NCBI RefSeq assembly: GCF_026157085.1
Contig: NZ_JANPVN010000001.1
Location: 2,329,001 to 2,393,000, forward strand
DNA: 64,000 nucleotides
Direction: 5' to 3'
Origin: Sphingomicrobium arenosum
Lineage (GTDB): Bacteria > Pseudomonadota > Alphaproteobacteria > Sphingomonadales > Sphingomonadaceae
The notes beneath the pieces were generated by a model. It saw nothing but the letters and a program-made list of their open reading frames with translations, ran no database searches and had not been told where the DNA came from. Below, piece after piece: positions 1 to 8,873 of this stretch; the first letter of the stretch is position 1; every line of letters begins with the position of its first letter. The translations under genes and the position numbers were made by a program.

Positions 1-74
1 ATTCGACTCACGCGCTCCTGTTGTAGAGCGCATGGCCTAGCCTCCGGGTGGTTACGACCGGGTTAAGACCGTGG

Positions 75-2006
75 TTAACTTTGCGTTGAACCTGCTCCGT
101 CTTCGGTCCGACCCAGACCCATTTCGTCCAATTCCTGGAAGGTGACGGGGTGATAGAGCGGGCGCGCGCGCGGATAGATGTCCCTGGCGATCGGCAGGCC
201 CCACTGCTCGTCCTCGGCGAGCGCGACGAACAGCGGGCGGACGAACTTGCGGCGGCCTTGGCCGGTCAGGAAGGCATCGAGCGTCTCGACCGCCGGATCG
301 TAGCGATTGGCGATGGCGAGCTTGAGCCAGAGGAAGAGGATCTCGTTGTTGCCGGTGTCGGACAGGCCGTAGGCATTGTCGAGCGCGGCGAGACGTTCGG
401 TGTCCATGTCACTGTCGATCTTGCCGAGGAAACGCAGCCGCTCGGCGGTGTTCCATTCGGCCCAGCCGAGCTCGGCGGGATCGCGGCCACCGTCGAAATC
501 GGTGACGGCGGCATCGACCTCGGCAAAGGCCTGCGCATTGCCGCGCGCAATATTCTCGGGAAGGCCGGGTTCGTAGATCCAGTCGCGAAGCCCGAAGCTC
601 GCGATCTTTTCCTCATCGCCGTCGAACAATTGCTCGCTCACCGCCTCGAAGAACATCGAGGAGGTCACGGGTTCGAAGGCATGGTCGTCGAACCAGCGGC
701 GGATGAAGGCGTCGAACTTCTCGCGCCCGACCTCGGCCTCCAGGGTGCGCAGGAAGGCCGCGCCCTTGTCATAGGGGATGGAGGTGAAGCCGTCGTCGGG
801 ATGACGCCCGGCAAGGTCGACCGCGAGCACCTGGTCGCGTTCCTCCAGTTCGGCGATGGCGCCGTCGGTCTCGTCGAGCGACAGGCTGACCGCCTGGTCA
901 TAGGCATCCTCGCCATAGACCGCCTCGACGATGCGCTGCTCGGCATAGACGGTCATGCCCTCGTTGAGCCAGAAATCGGCCCAGGTGGCGTTGGTCGCGA
1001 GATTGCCCGACCAGCTGTGCGCCAGTTCGTGCGCGATCAAGGCGGTGAGCGACTTGTCGCCCGCGATGAAGGTCGGGGTGAGGAAGGTGAGAACCGGGTT
1101 TTCCATGCCGCCGAAGGGGAAGCTGGGGGGCAGGACGATCATGTCGTAGCGCTCCCAGCGATAGGGGCCGAAGAGCTTTTCCGACACCGCAATCATGCGT
1201 TCGGTGTCGGCCAGTTCGGCGGCGGCCGCATCGAGCATTTCGGGTTCGGCCCAGACGCCCGAGCGCAGCCCCAGCGGCTTGAACTCGATGTCGCCGACCG
1301 CGACGGCGATGAGATAGGGCGGCACCGACTTGTCCATCTCGAAGGAGAAGATGCGGTGGTCGGGGCCGTCGGGGACGGGGTCGCCAGCGCTCGGCGCGCT
1401 CATGACGGCGGTCAGCGGGTTGGGGACGCGGATTTTCGCTTCCCACGTCTGGCGGATGCCGGGGCTGTCCTGCGTCGGAATCCACGAGCGGTTGAGGATC
1501 GACTGGCCCTGCGAAAAGAGGAAGGGATGTTCCTTGCCCGCGGTCTGTTCGGGGCTGAGGAACTGGAGCGCGTCGCTGTCGGGTGCGGCGACATAATCGA
1601 TGACGATCTGTTCGGCGTCGCCGAGCTGGACGGTGATCGGCTGGCCGAGCTCGTCATTGCCCTCGCCGACCTCATAGGCGAGCGCGCTGCCATCTGGGGC
1701 GGTGATCGAATTGATGGTGAGATTGCGGCTGTCGAGGACGATCTCGGTCGCATCCTCGGCGGCAAGGACGTCGAGCGTGGCGGTGCCCGACACGCGCTTG
1801 GCGTCGAAATCCATGTCGAGGTCGAGCGCGACATGGTGGACGCGCGCTTCCAGCGGCTTGGCATAGCTATGCTGGTCGACCGCATCCTCGCGGTCGAGGA
1901 TCGGGGCGATGGCGGTCGCATCACCGGTGGCGCGAGTATCGTCGCTCTTGGTGGAACAGCTGGCGAGAAGGGCAGCCCCCAGGGCGACCAACGCGAAACG
2001 AACCAT
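75..2006 (-). CDS. M1 family zinc metallopeptidase, lipoprotein
   Basis: A 643-residue aminopeptidase of the M1 (leukotriene A4 hydrolase-like) family, predicted to trim peptides in the periplasm while lipid-anchored. The N-terminus is a lipoprotein signal with a lipobox ending LLAS-C at Cys17. The zinc site HELAH is at residues 326-330 with the third ligand in the NEG motif (Glu349), and the exopeptidase motif GGMEN is at about 299-303. A beta-rich N-domain precedes the catalytic domain and a helical C-domain follows. The start has AGGAG six bases upstream. It is divergent from the LytS-type kinase gene. The family assignment is secure; the substrate is unknown. Confidence 0.93.
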   Translation of the reverse strand: MVRFALVALGAALLASCSTKSDDTRATGDATAIAPILDREDAVDQHSYAKPLEARVHHVALDLDMDFDAKRVSGTATLDVLAAEDATEIVLDSRNLTINSITAPDGSALAYEVGEGNDELGQPITVQLGDAEQIVIDYVAAPDSDALQFLSPEQTAGKEHPFLFSQGQSILNRSWIPTQDSPGIRQTWEAKIRVPNPLTAVMSAPSAGDPVPDGPDHRIFSFEMDKSVPPYLIAVAVGDIEFKPLGLRSGVWAEPEMLDAAAAELADTERMIAVSEKLFGPYRWERYDMIVLPPSFPFGGMENPVLTFLTPTFIAGDKSLTALIAHELAHSWSGNLATNATWADFWLNEGMTVYAEQRIVEAVYGEDAYDQAVSLSLDETDGAIAELEERDQVLAVDLAGRHPDDGFTSIPYDKGAAFLRTLEAEVGREKFDAFIRRWFDDHAFEPVTSSMFFEAVSEQLFDGDEEKIASFGLRDWIYEPGLPENIARGNAQAFAEVDAAVTDFDGGRDPAELGWAEWNTAERLRFLGKIDSDMDTERLAALDNAYGLSDTGNNEILFLWLKLAIANRYDPAVETLDAFLTGQGRRKFVRPLFVALAEDEQWGLPIARDIYPRARPLYHPVTFQELDEMGLGRTEDGAGSTQS

Positions 2007-2069
2007 CGAAAACTCCTGCCAACCGTTGCTGTCCTGCGACGACCATGATCGCCGTGCCCCTAGGAAGAC
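2007..2069. promoter_or_regulatory. Divergent intergenic region, peptidase / LytS-type kinase
   Basis: The 63 bases between two divergent start codons must hold at least one promoter in each direction if both genes are transcribed from here. The only sites I can see are the ribosome-binding sequences: AGGAG (read on the minus strand) for the peptidase and AGGAAG ahead of the GTG at 2070. I see no clear -35/-10 pair or palindrome. Confidence 0.4.
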
Positions 2070-3344
2070 GTGTCATTGCGCATTATGTTGCGCCAGCGCA
2101 ACCATGGAGCGGATGATTTGGCGAGCGAAGCTGTACCGGGGCTGAAGCAGGACGGCGGCAAGCGCGCGTCACGACGCGATCGCCTCGGTGGCGTATCGGT
2201 CGAGCATATTGCGCGCCATGCCGGCGAACAGGCGGCCAGCGGCGTCGGCCCCGACGGGCAGGTGATCGGCGCGGTCGGCCTCGACCGGCCCTTCTTTTCC
2301 GACAAGAACCGCGCTTTCTGGCTGCTCCAGAGCTTCGGCTGGTCGGGCTATCTCATCCTTCGTTACCTGACCGGCGTGGTGAACGGCTTCCAGCCGATCG
2401 TCTTCCTGTTCCACTGTCTCATCATCACCGCGACGGGCTATTCGCTCACCCTGTTGATGGCGGCGCTCTACAAAAGGCTGATCAAGCTGCAGGCGGCGAT
2501 CACCATGCTGGTGAGCCTCGCCACGGTGGTGCTGGGCTCGGTGCTGTTCAGTTTCCTCGAGACGTGGAGCATCTCGACCTTCGTCAACCCGACCTTCGAG
2601 CCGCGCGGCACGCAGTTCCTCGGCGCGATGGTGCTCGACTTCGCGCTCCTGGCGGCGTGGACCGCGCTCTATTACGGGATCAACTATTACCTGCTGCTCG
2701 AGGAACAGATCGACCAGCGCCGCGCGCTCGAGAGCCAGGCGTCGGCGGCGCAGCTGGCGATGCTGCGCTATCAGCTCAATCCGCATTTCCTGTTCAACAC
2801 GCTGAACAGCATCTCCACGCTGGTCCTGCTGGCGGAGAAAGAGCGCGCCAATGCGATGCTGGCGCGGCTGTCCTCCTTCCTTCGCTACACGCTCGCCAAC
2901 GAGCCGACCGCGCAGGTGCCGCTGGCCAAGGAAATCGACACCTTGAAGCTCTATCTCGAGATCGAGAAGATGCGCTTCGAGGAACGGCTGCGCCCGCACT
3001 TTCGCATCGAGGCGGCGGCGGCAGGCGTGCCGGTGCCGAGCCTCATCCTCCAGCCGCTGATCGAGAATGCGATCAAATATGCGGTGACCCCGGCCGAGAA
3101 TGGCGCCGATATCTGGATTACCGCGCGCGCCGAGGGGGGGCGGGTGCGCATCGAGGTGGCGGATTCGGGCGCTGGCGGCGGGGTCGTCACCGGGGCCCCG
3201 TCGACGGGCGTAGGGCTCGCCAACACGAGCGAGCGACTGGCCCAGGCCTATGGCCGTGACGGTCATTTTGAGACCAAAGCGAACGAAAAGGGAGGCTTCA
3301 GCGTTATCCTCCACATACCTTTCAGGAAAGAAGAACAAGAATGA
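2070..3344 (+). CDS. LytS/YehU-type sensor histidine kinase
   Basis: A 424-residue membrane sensor kinase of the His_kinase (LytS/YehU/AlgZ) class. Several hydrophobic segments lie between about residues 82 and 210. They are followed by the H-box LRYQLNPHFLFNTLN, with phospho-accepting His239, and an HATPase domain with the LIENAIKYA N-box and a TGVGLANTSERL G-box. The GTG start has AGGAAG close upstream, but the first 75 residues look non-conserved, so a later start (for example the ATG at 2085) is possible. It overlaps the LytTR regulator gene by 4 bp, so the two form a translationally coupled two-component pair. The signal is unknown. Confidence 0.9.
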   Translation: MSLRIMLRQRNHGADDLASEAVPGLKQDGGKRASRRDRLGGVSVEHIARHAGEQAASGVGPDGQVIGAVGLDRPFFSDKNRAFWLLQSFGWSGYLILRYLTGVVNGFQPIVFLFHCLIITATGYSLTLLMAALYKRLIKLQAAITMLVSLATVVLGSVLFSFLETWSISTFVNPTFEPRGTQFLGAMVLDFALLAAWTALYYGINYYLLLEEQIDQRRALESQASAAQLAMLRYQLNPHFLFNTLNSISTLVLLAEKERANAMLARLSSFLRYTLANEPTAQVPLAKEIDTLKLYLEIEKMRFEERLRPHFRIEAAAAGVPVPSLILQPLIENAIKYAVTPAENGADIWITARAEGGRVRIEVADSGAGGGVVTGAPSTGVGLANTSERLAQAYGRDGHFETKANEKGGFSVILHIPFRKEEQE

Positions 3345-4144
3345 CCATCCGTACGCTTCTGGTCGACGACGAGCCGCTCGCCACGCAGGGCCTCCAGCTG
3401 AGGCTCGAGGCGCATGACGATGTCGAGGTGATCGGCACCGCCAACAACGGGCGCGAGGCGATCCGCCAGACCAAGACGCTGAAACCCGATCTCGTTTTTC
3501 TCGACATACAGATGCCGGGGTTCGACGGCTTTTCGGTGATCTCGGGGCTGATGGAAGTCGAGCCGCCCTTGTTCGTCTTCGTCACCGCCTACGACCAGCA
3601 TGCGGTCAAGGCGTTCGAAGCCAAGGCGGTCGACTATCTGGTGAAACCCGTCGAGGAAGATCGCCTCGCCGAAACGCTCGACCGGGTGCGCAACCGGCTC
3701 GCCGAAAAGGGCGCGGCGAGGAAGGCGAGGAAGCTCGAGGCGGCGTTGAACGAACATGCCCCCGAGGCGGCGAGCGAATTGTCCAAGCAGGACCCCAATG
3801 CGCCCGCCGCGAGCCGCTATGAAAGCGTCATCAACATCCGCGACCAAGGCCAGATCTTCCGCGTCGACGTCGAGGATATCGAGCGCATCGATGCGGCGGG
3901 CGATTACATGTGCATCCAGACGGGCGACAATACGCTGATCCTTCGCGAGACGATGAAGGACCTCGAAAAGCGCCTCGATCCGCGCAAGTTCCAACGCGTC
4001 CACCGCTCGACCATCGTCAATCTCGACAAGGTCAAGCAGGTCAAGCCGCACACCAATGGCGAATGTTTCCTCATCCTCGGCTCGGACGCCGAGGTGAAGG
4101 TGTCCCGCAGCTACCGCGACGTGGTGGCGCGCTTCGTCCACTAG
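3341..4144 (+). CDS. LytTR-family response regulator
   Basis: A 267-residue DNA-binding response regulator, partner of the upstream LytS-type kinase. The receiver domain (about residues 3-120) has an acidic pocket DDE at 9-11, the phospho-acceptor Asp55 in VFLDIQMPG and a conserved Lys near 103. A linker leads to a C-terminal LytTR domain (about 165-265) with the RVHRSTIVNL motif typical of this DNA-binding fold. Its start overlaps the kinase stop (ATGA). It converges with the paralog array on the other strand, with only six bases between stop codons. Targets cannot be read from the sequence. Confidence 0.93.
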   Translation: MTIRTLLVDDEPLATQGLQLRLEAHDDVEVIGTANNGREAIRQTKTLKPDLVFLDIQMPGFDGFSVISGLMEVEPPLFVFVTAYDQHAVKAFEAKAVDYLVKPVEEDRLAETLDRVRNRLAEKGAARKARKLEAALNEHAPEAASELSKQDPNAPAASRYESVINIRDQGQIFRVDVEDIERIDAAGDYMCIQTGDNTLILRETMKDLEKRLDPRKFQRVHRSTIVNLDKVKQVKPHTNGECFLILGSDAEVKVSRSYRDVVARFVH

Positions 4145-4150
4145 GAGGCG

Positions 4151-4969
4151 CTAGAGGTCGGCCTCGTCCCATCGCGCGCGGCCGCGGCGCTCGAGCTCGG
4201 CGCGGGTGGTCGCGTCGGGGATCAATTGTTCGACCCATTCGCCGGTGCATTTGCGACCCTGTTCCTCGGCAAGGACGACGCACAGGAAGGCGGCGTCGTC
4301 GAGCAGGTCGTTGCGATAGCGTTGGAAGACGGCTTGGTTACGGACCGCGAAATTGACGACGTCGGCAAATTCCCTGTCGGCGCAATAGGACTCGCGATCG
4401 AAGATCATCTCCAGCCCGCTGCCTTTGTCCGAACCGCTGTCGCGCACGGTGAGCCGAGGATCCTCGGGGCGAAGGAGATCTTCCTGCGAGCGGAAGTTGG
4501 GGAGCTGTCCCTTCGCATAATTGAGGCTGTTGCGATAAAAATCGACCGCGAGCCGGGCGTCGGCCGATAGCGCGGAGACGCCGACCGAATTGACGAGTTC
4601 GTCATAGACGCCGCTCGGCGGGTCGATCATCTCGTACAGCTGGACCGCCCAGAGGCTCTGGAAGGCGGCATCGTCGGGGCATCGACCTTCCGCAAGGTCG
4701 CGCGCTGCGCTGCGCGCCAACGGCAGTTCCTCATCGCGCTGCGAGGTCCGTTGCCAGACCAGCCCCATCGCGGTGCGCGCTTCCTCAAGCAATTGCGCCT
4801 CGATCCGGCCGAGACGCGCGGCATCGCGGCGGTCCTCCGCATATTCGCTGAGCTGGAAAGCGGCGAAGATCGAGATGAAGACGATGACGCCCTCGATGGC
4901 GACGAGGAGCCAGTCGGAGGGGCGAACCTCGCGAGCGGATGTGCGCAGGCGGCGGATGAGGGCGATCAT
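4151..4969 (-). CDS. Single-pass membrane protein, paralog A1 (DUF6090-like)
   Basis: A 272-residue protein of unknown function, last of four overlapping paralogs. It has a basic N-terminus, one membrane segment (about residues 21-41) and a presumed periplasmic domain. That domain carries Cys97 in an RCP motif, a YDE motif near 122, Cys196 in a CAD motif and a final cysteine pair Cys230/Cys241. All four cysteines recur in every paralog, suggesting two disulfides. Layout and motifs recall DUF6090 proteins of Bacteroidota (from memory, not searched). The ATG at 4969 is chosen because it overlaps the preceding stop by 4 bp and matches the paralogs' N-termini; an open frame continues upstream but is out of context. 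Confidence 0.8.
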   Translation of the reverse strand: MIALIRRLRTSAREVRPSDWLLVAIEGVIVFISIFAAFQLSEYAEDRRDAARLGRIEAQLLEEARTAMGLVWQRTSQRDEELPLARSAARDLAEGRCPDDAAFQSLWAVQLYEMIDPPSGVYDELVNSVGVSALSADARLAVDFYRNSLNYAKGQLPNFRSQEDLLRPEDPRLTVRDSGSDKGSGLEMIFDRESYCADREFADVVNFAVRNQAVFQRYRNDLLDDAAFLCVVLAEEQGRKCTGEWVEQLIPDATTRAELERRGRARWDEADL

Positions 4970-5760
4970 GGGCTTGTCTCGGCGAGAACGTCGCGGGCCT
5001 TGTCGGCGTCCTCGGGGGCGAGTGCTTCGCCGCGCGGGCGACACGCACGTCCCAGGCTGTCGGCCACGACCATGCAGGCCATGACCGCTTCGAGGAGCAG
5101 TTCTTCGCGCTGCGCGTGCAAGATTTCCGCCGCGCGCATCCGCTCGGCCATTTTGAGCTTCAGCGCAGGAGACTCGCAGCGGTCCGGTGCCTTGACCGCG
5201 TAGGCCCGGCGCCATCCCGCTTGTGCATCAAAGCCGGCGTCGTAGCCCGCCGCTGCAAGGTCATCCGCCAAGGACGGCAGGGAGATATTAAACCACTGGA
5301 CCCGACCGTTGTAGGATTGGAGCTCGGAATGAAAATTGGCGAGCGTATCGCGTCGGCGCGTATCATCGAGCAGCGATAGGCTGCCCGTCGCGGTCATCTC
5401 GTCATAGGCCACCGTGGGCAGGTCAATATCCTCGAAGATAGTGGTGAAGATGGAAAACTTCTGGGGGCACTGGCCGGCATTGATCCAGGCATCGAAGTCG
5501 GCGCGCGCCTCGGCCCTCACCCTTCGGTAGAAGACGTCGCCGCGCTTCAACCGAAAGACCGATTCCTCCATTTCCCCGACCAGTCGATCGAGCAGCCGTT
5601 GTTCGCGCGCCTCATCGCGCCGCGCGCCGACCCAGTCCTCCAGTGCCAGCGCGAGCAGGATACCGCCGACCACGGCGATGGTCTCCAGACCCAGCAAAAG
5701 CCATTCGGGCCCGCGGATCTCTCCGGCGCTCGAGCGCAGGCGGCGGAAAAGGGCGATCAT
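4966..5760 (-). CDS. Single-pass membrane protein, paralog B1 (DUF6090-like)
   Basis: A 264-residue paralog of subtype B, whose membrane segment reads ETIAVVGGILLALALEDW rather than the EGVIVFISIFAAFQL of subtype A. The four family cysteines are Cys98 (QCP), Cys195, Cys229 and Cys240, and the YDEM motif is at 119-122. A Glu and a Trp flank the membrane helix, as in DUF6090-type proteins. The start at 5760 overlaps the upstream stop by 4 bp and the stop overlaps the next start by 4 bp, so translation is probably coupled through the array. The function is unknown. Confidence 0.8.
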   Translation of the reverse strand: MIALFRRLRSSAGEIRGPEWLLLGLETIAVVGGILLALALEDWVGARRDEAREQRLLDRLVGEMEESVFRLKRGDVFYRRVRAEARADFDAWINAGQCPQKFSIFTTIFEDIDLPTVAYDEMTATGSLSLLDDTRRRDTLANFHSELQSYNGRVQWFNISLPSLADDLAAAGYDAGFDAQAGWRRAYAVKAPDRCESPALKLKMAERMRAAEILHAQREELLLEAVMACMVVADSLGRACRPRGEALAPEDADKARDVLAETSP

Positions 5761-6647
5761 CGGGGCGCCACCTTTGACCAGCGTTCGTCGGCCGGGCGAT
5801 CGGTGCGGTCGTAATAACGGGCGAGCATCGCATCGATGCGTTCCCGGCTGCTCTTGGGAATGGCGAGGCGGGACCGGTCGTAGCAGGGTTCGCCAACTTG
5901 GGCGGCGAGCGCGTGGCAGGCGTTGGCGACGGCAATCACATTGTCGTTGCGGATCGCCAGATAGCGTTCGTAGAGTTGTGCGGCGGCGATATAGCCTTCT
6001 CGAAAGTCGGTATCGGCGCACAAGCCTTCGATGTCATAGTCACGGCGCGTGGTCGCTGCGCGGCCTTGAGTTTCGGCGGTGGCCATGTCCTCGCGACCCG
6101 AGCCGTCGACCTCGTCCAGATAGCGTACGCGAACGTGTCGATTGTCGGGTTCGAAGAAGGTGATCGGCTGGCTCGCGCGCCCGAAATTCTCGTCCATCCA
6201 ATCGAGGTTGGCGCGATAGGAGGACAGCGGGCCATGCATCCTGGGAGGAAGCGCCGACAGGCCGACGCCATTCAGCATCTCGTCGTAAGCGGGCGTGCTG
6301 GGTGCCGCAAACCATCCGCCGAAGCCAAAGGCGTCAAGATCGCCGTAGCTTGTCGGACATCGACCGCGCGACAACAGTCGCGCCGCATCGCTCGCCTCCC
6401 GTGCCGTCTCGATGGCCGCGACGGTGTGGAGTTCGACCTGCGCCAAGGCGTCGGCGCTTTCGACGAGGAGCCGTTTCATCAGCCGATCGACCTGACGCGC
6501 CTCGCGCCGGTCGGTGGCCCATTCGGTGAGCTGGAAGGCAGCGAAGATGGAGATGAAGACGATGACGCCTTCGATGGCGACGAGGAGCCAATCGGAGGGA
6601 CGGACCTCGCGGGCGGATGCGCGAAGGCGGCGGATGAGGGCGATCAT
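5757..6647 (-). CDS. Single-pass membrane protein, paralog A2 (DUF6090-like)
   Basis: A 296-residue subtype-A paralog. Its first 40 residues match paralog A1 at 39 of 40 positions, whereas the rest is strongly diverged. It has the same architecture: a basic N-terminus, one transmembrane helix (about 21-41) and a periplasmic domain with Cys97 (RCP), YDEM near 121, Cys210 (CAD), Cys244 and Cys255. It is about 25 residues longer than A1 between the second and third motifs. It overlaps both neighbours by 4 bp. No enzymatic motif is visible and the function is unknown. Confidence 0.8.
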   Translation of the reverse strand: MIALIRRLRASAREVRPSDWLLVAIEGVIVFISIFAAFQLTEWATDRREARQVDRLMKRLLVESADALAQVELHTVAAIETAREASDAARLLSRGRCPTSYGDLDAFGFGGWFAAPSTPAYDEMLNGVGLSALPPRMHGPLSSYRANLDWMDENFGRASQPITFFEPDNRHVRVRYLDEVDGSGREDMATAETQGRAATTRRDYDIEGLCADTDFREGYIAAAQLYERYLAIRNDNVIAVANACHALAAQVGEPCYDRSRLAIPKSSRERIDAMLARYYDRTDRPADERWSKVAPR

Positions 6648-7450
6648 ACGGCGGGGCCCTCCAGCGCCTCGGCCGCCAGGTCAAGGTCGTCGCCCGTCAG
6701 CGACTGGTCTCCGGGGCGGCATTGCCGGCCCGCCGCATCGGCGAGGACTGCGCACATCTCGATCGCCTCGGCGGCAAGCGCGGCGCGAAATTCGTGGACG
6801 ACCTCGGCGTGATACATGGCGCTTGCCATCCGGCCCTTGAAGGTTTCGTCGGCGCAGTCGCCGTCATGGACCTTGCGCCCGTTATAGCTGCTGCCTGCGG
6901 GTTTCGCGGGGTCGAAGGTATAGACGAAGCCCATGCGGTCCCAGTCGCCGAAATCGTAACCGGTGGCGAGCGAACGGGCGAATTGCAGCTGTTGGGCGAA
7001 GGCATTGCGGGCCGCCTGATAGTCGGCGACGGCGCGCCGTTCGCGCGCACGCGGGAGGATCGACAAGCCCCCGGTGCCGGCCATCTCGTCATAGGCGGAG
7101 GTCGGCAGATGCAGCGAGGGCAGGTTGCGGGCAAAGGACATGTCGCCTTCGGGCGGGCATCGATCCTCGTTGATGAGGATGTCGAGCTGGGTACGCGCGG
7201 CGCGGCGCCATCCATCGAAGCCGTCGCGATGCTCGATGAGGAAGGCCACGCTCTGCTCGGCCTCGTCGACGAGCCGGTCGAGAAGCGCTGCCTGCGCGGC
7301 GCGCTTCTCGCGGCGCTCGGACCATTGCTCGAGCTCGAAGGCGATGAGGATGCCGGCGACGACCGCGAATGTTTCGATGGCGAGCAGCGCCCATTCGGTC
7401 GGGCCGATACCGCCGACGGCCTTCCTTATCCTGCGCCACAGGACGATCAT
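6644..7450 (-). CDS. Single-pass membrane protein, paralog B2 (DUF6090-like)
   Basis: A 268-residue subtype-B paralog and the first of the four-gene array. The membrane segment reads ETFAVVAGILIAFELEQW, followed by a periplasmic domain with Cys98 (RCP), YDEM near 120, Cys199 (CAD), Cys233 and Cys244. The ATG at 7450 is chosen because it aligns with the paralogs and has GGGGG about eight to thirteen bases upstream; a GTG at 7459 in the same frame would sit directly on that purine run. The MATE exporter gene ends 34 bp upstream on the same strand, so the array may be co-transcribed with it. Confidence 0.8.
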   Translation of the reverse strand: MIVLWRRIRKAVGGIGPTEWALLAIETFAVVAGILIAFELEQWSERREKRAAQAALLDRLVDEAEQSVAFLIEHRDGFDGWRRAARTQLDILINEDRCPPEGDMSFARNLPSLHLPTSAYDEMAGTGGLSILPRARERRAVADYQAARNAFAQQLQFARSLATGYDFGDWDRMGFVYTFDPAKPAGSSYNGRKVHDGDCADETFKGRMASAMYHAEVVHEFRAALAAEAIEMCAVLADAAGRQCRPGDQSLTGDDLDLAAEALEGPAV

Positions 7451-7484
7451 GACAAGCACCCCCCGGTTGAGCGCCTAACCTGCG

Positions 7485-8831
7485 TCAGCTTTTGGCGGCT
7501 GGCAAGTCAGGATCGTCGGCGATTTTCGCGACGAGGCGGGGGAGCATGAGGCGCTGGAAGACCGCGCGGGCGATGAGGAAGAGGGTGAAGCTCGCCCACA
7601 GGCCGTGATTGCCCCAGTCCCAGGTCAGCCAGAGCGCGAGGGCGTAGACCGCCGCGCTTCCCCCCATCACGAGGAGCAGCGCCCGCGTCCAGGAAGCGCC
7701 GACATAGACGCCGTCATAGATGAAGCCCGCCACGCCTGCGAAGGGCAGGACGACGAGCCAGGGCGAATAATACATGGCGGAAAGCGCGACCGCGGGGGTG
7801 GCGGCGAAGCTCTCGATCAGCGGGATGGCGAACAGGCCGAAGGCGAGGCTGACCAGCGCGGCGGCACCGAAGCCGCGAAAGACGATCGCCTTGGTCAGCC
7901 GCTCGAAGCGGACGCGGTCGGCGGCGCCCTTGGCCTCGCCATTGAGGACCTGCGCGGCATTTTCGAAGCCGTCGAGGAAGAGCGCGGAGAAGAGGAAGAA
8001 TTGGAACAGGATGGCATTGGCGGCGAGCGTGACCGCGCCGCGCGTCGCGCCGATGCGGGTCAGCGCGGCAAGCGCGAGCGCGAGGATGACGGTGCGCAGA
8101 AACAGGTCGCGGTTGACCGACAGGAAGGGCAGGAGGCGGGCTCTTGCGAAGGTGCCGGTTGCGCCGAGCTGGGCGCGCAGGAGCACGAGGCCGCCGCCCG
8201 AGAAGACGAGCGCGGCGGTGATGGCGAGCTTGGCATATTCGGCAATGAGGCTCGACCAGCCAATGCCCGCAATGCCCATGTCGAAGCGCAGCACGAAGAG
8301 CAGGCCGAGCGCCACGTTGAGGAGGTTGTAGCCGACCTCGATCACGAGCACGGCCGTCATCCGGCGCTGGCCGACGAGATAACCGATGAGCGCGAGGTTC
8401 ACGAGCACGCCCGGGGCCGACCAGTAGCGAATGCCCGCATAGGTGCGCGCGGCAACGAGCACCTCGCCCTTGGCGCCGAGCGCGTCGAGCAGCAGCGGCA
8501 GGAGCAGAGGTTTGAGCGCGAGGAGGGCCAGCGCGATGGCGAGCGCGACCGCCATGCCGCGCAGTAGCGTCGCGGCCTGTTCCTCTGCGCCCTCGCGCGT
8601 GCCTGCCTGCGCGACGAGGCCGGTGGTGCCCGTCTTGAGGAAGTTCATGACGGTGAAGAGCAGCGCGAACAAACGCGCGCCGATATCGACCGCGCCTTGC
8701 GCCGGCGCGCTGCCGAGGCGCCCGACGACCCACAGGTCGGCAATGCCGATGAGGGCGGTCGCGACATTGGTGATCATCGCGGGGACGGCGATGGCCCAGA
8801 TCAGTCGACTGTCGATGCTCCCCCGCTTCAT
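7485..8831 (-). CDS. MATE family efflux transporter (DinF-like)
   Basis: A 448-residue, roughly 12-helix integral membrane protein of the multidrug and toxic compound extrusion family, closest in feel to the DinF branch. Such proteins export organic cations or other toxic solutes using a sodium or proton gradient. The N-terminal pattern IWAIAVPAMITNVATALIGI and two related six-helix halves support this. The gene is divergent from the VOC protein, and its stop lies 34 bp before the first gene of the paralog array on the same strand. The substrate is unknown. Confidence 0.9.
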   Translation of the reverse strand: MKRGSIDSRLIWAIAVPAMITNVATALIGIADLWVVGRLGSAPAQGAVDIGARLFALLFTVMNFLKTGTTGLVAQAGTREGAEEQAATLLRGMAVALAIALALLALKPLLLPLLLDALGAKGEVLVAARTYAGIRYWSAPGVLVNLALIGYLVGQRRMTAVLVIEVGYNLLNVALGLLFVLRFDMGIAGIGWSSLIAEYAKLAITAALVFSGGGLVLLRAQLGATGTFARARLLPFLSVNRDLFLRTVILALALAALTRIGATRGAVTLAANAILFQFFLFSALFLDGFENAAQVLNGEAKGAADRVRFERLTKAIVFRGFGAAALVSLAFGLFAIPLIESFAATPAVALSAMYYSPWLVVLPFAGVAGFIYDGVYVGASWTRALLLVMGGSAAVYALALWLTWDWGNHGLWASFTLFLIARAVFQRLMLPRLVAKIADDPDLPAAKS

Positions 8832-8873
8832 GACGATCTGCTATGCCGGAGCCGCAACGACAGGGGAAGCATG

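Noticed and set aside
150..2048. 632-codon open frame on the plus strand opposite the M1 peptidase
   Set aside because: It is a frame shadow of a gene with signal peptide, HELAH and GGMEN motifs; its own product lacks any recognisable motif.
4966..6021. Upstream extensions of the membrane paralogs (to 5215 and 6021)
   Set aside because: The extensions run antisense-like through the preceding gene's coding region in another frame and are Arg-rich shadow sequence. The internal ATGs give 4-bp overlaps and match paralog N-termini.
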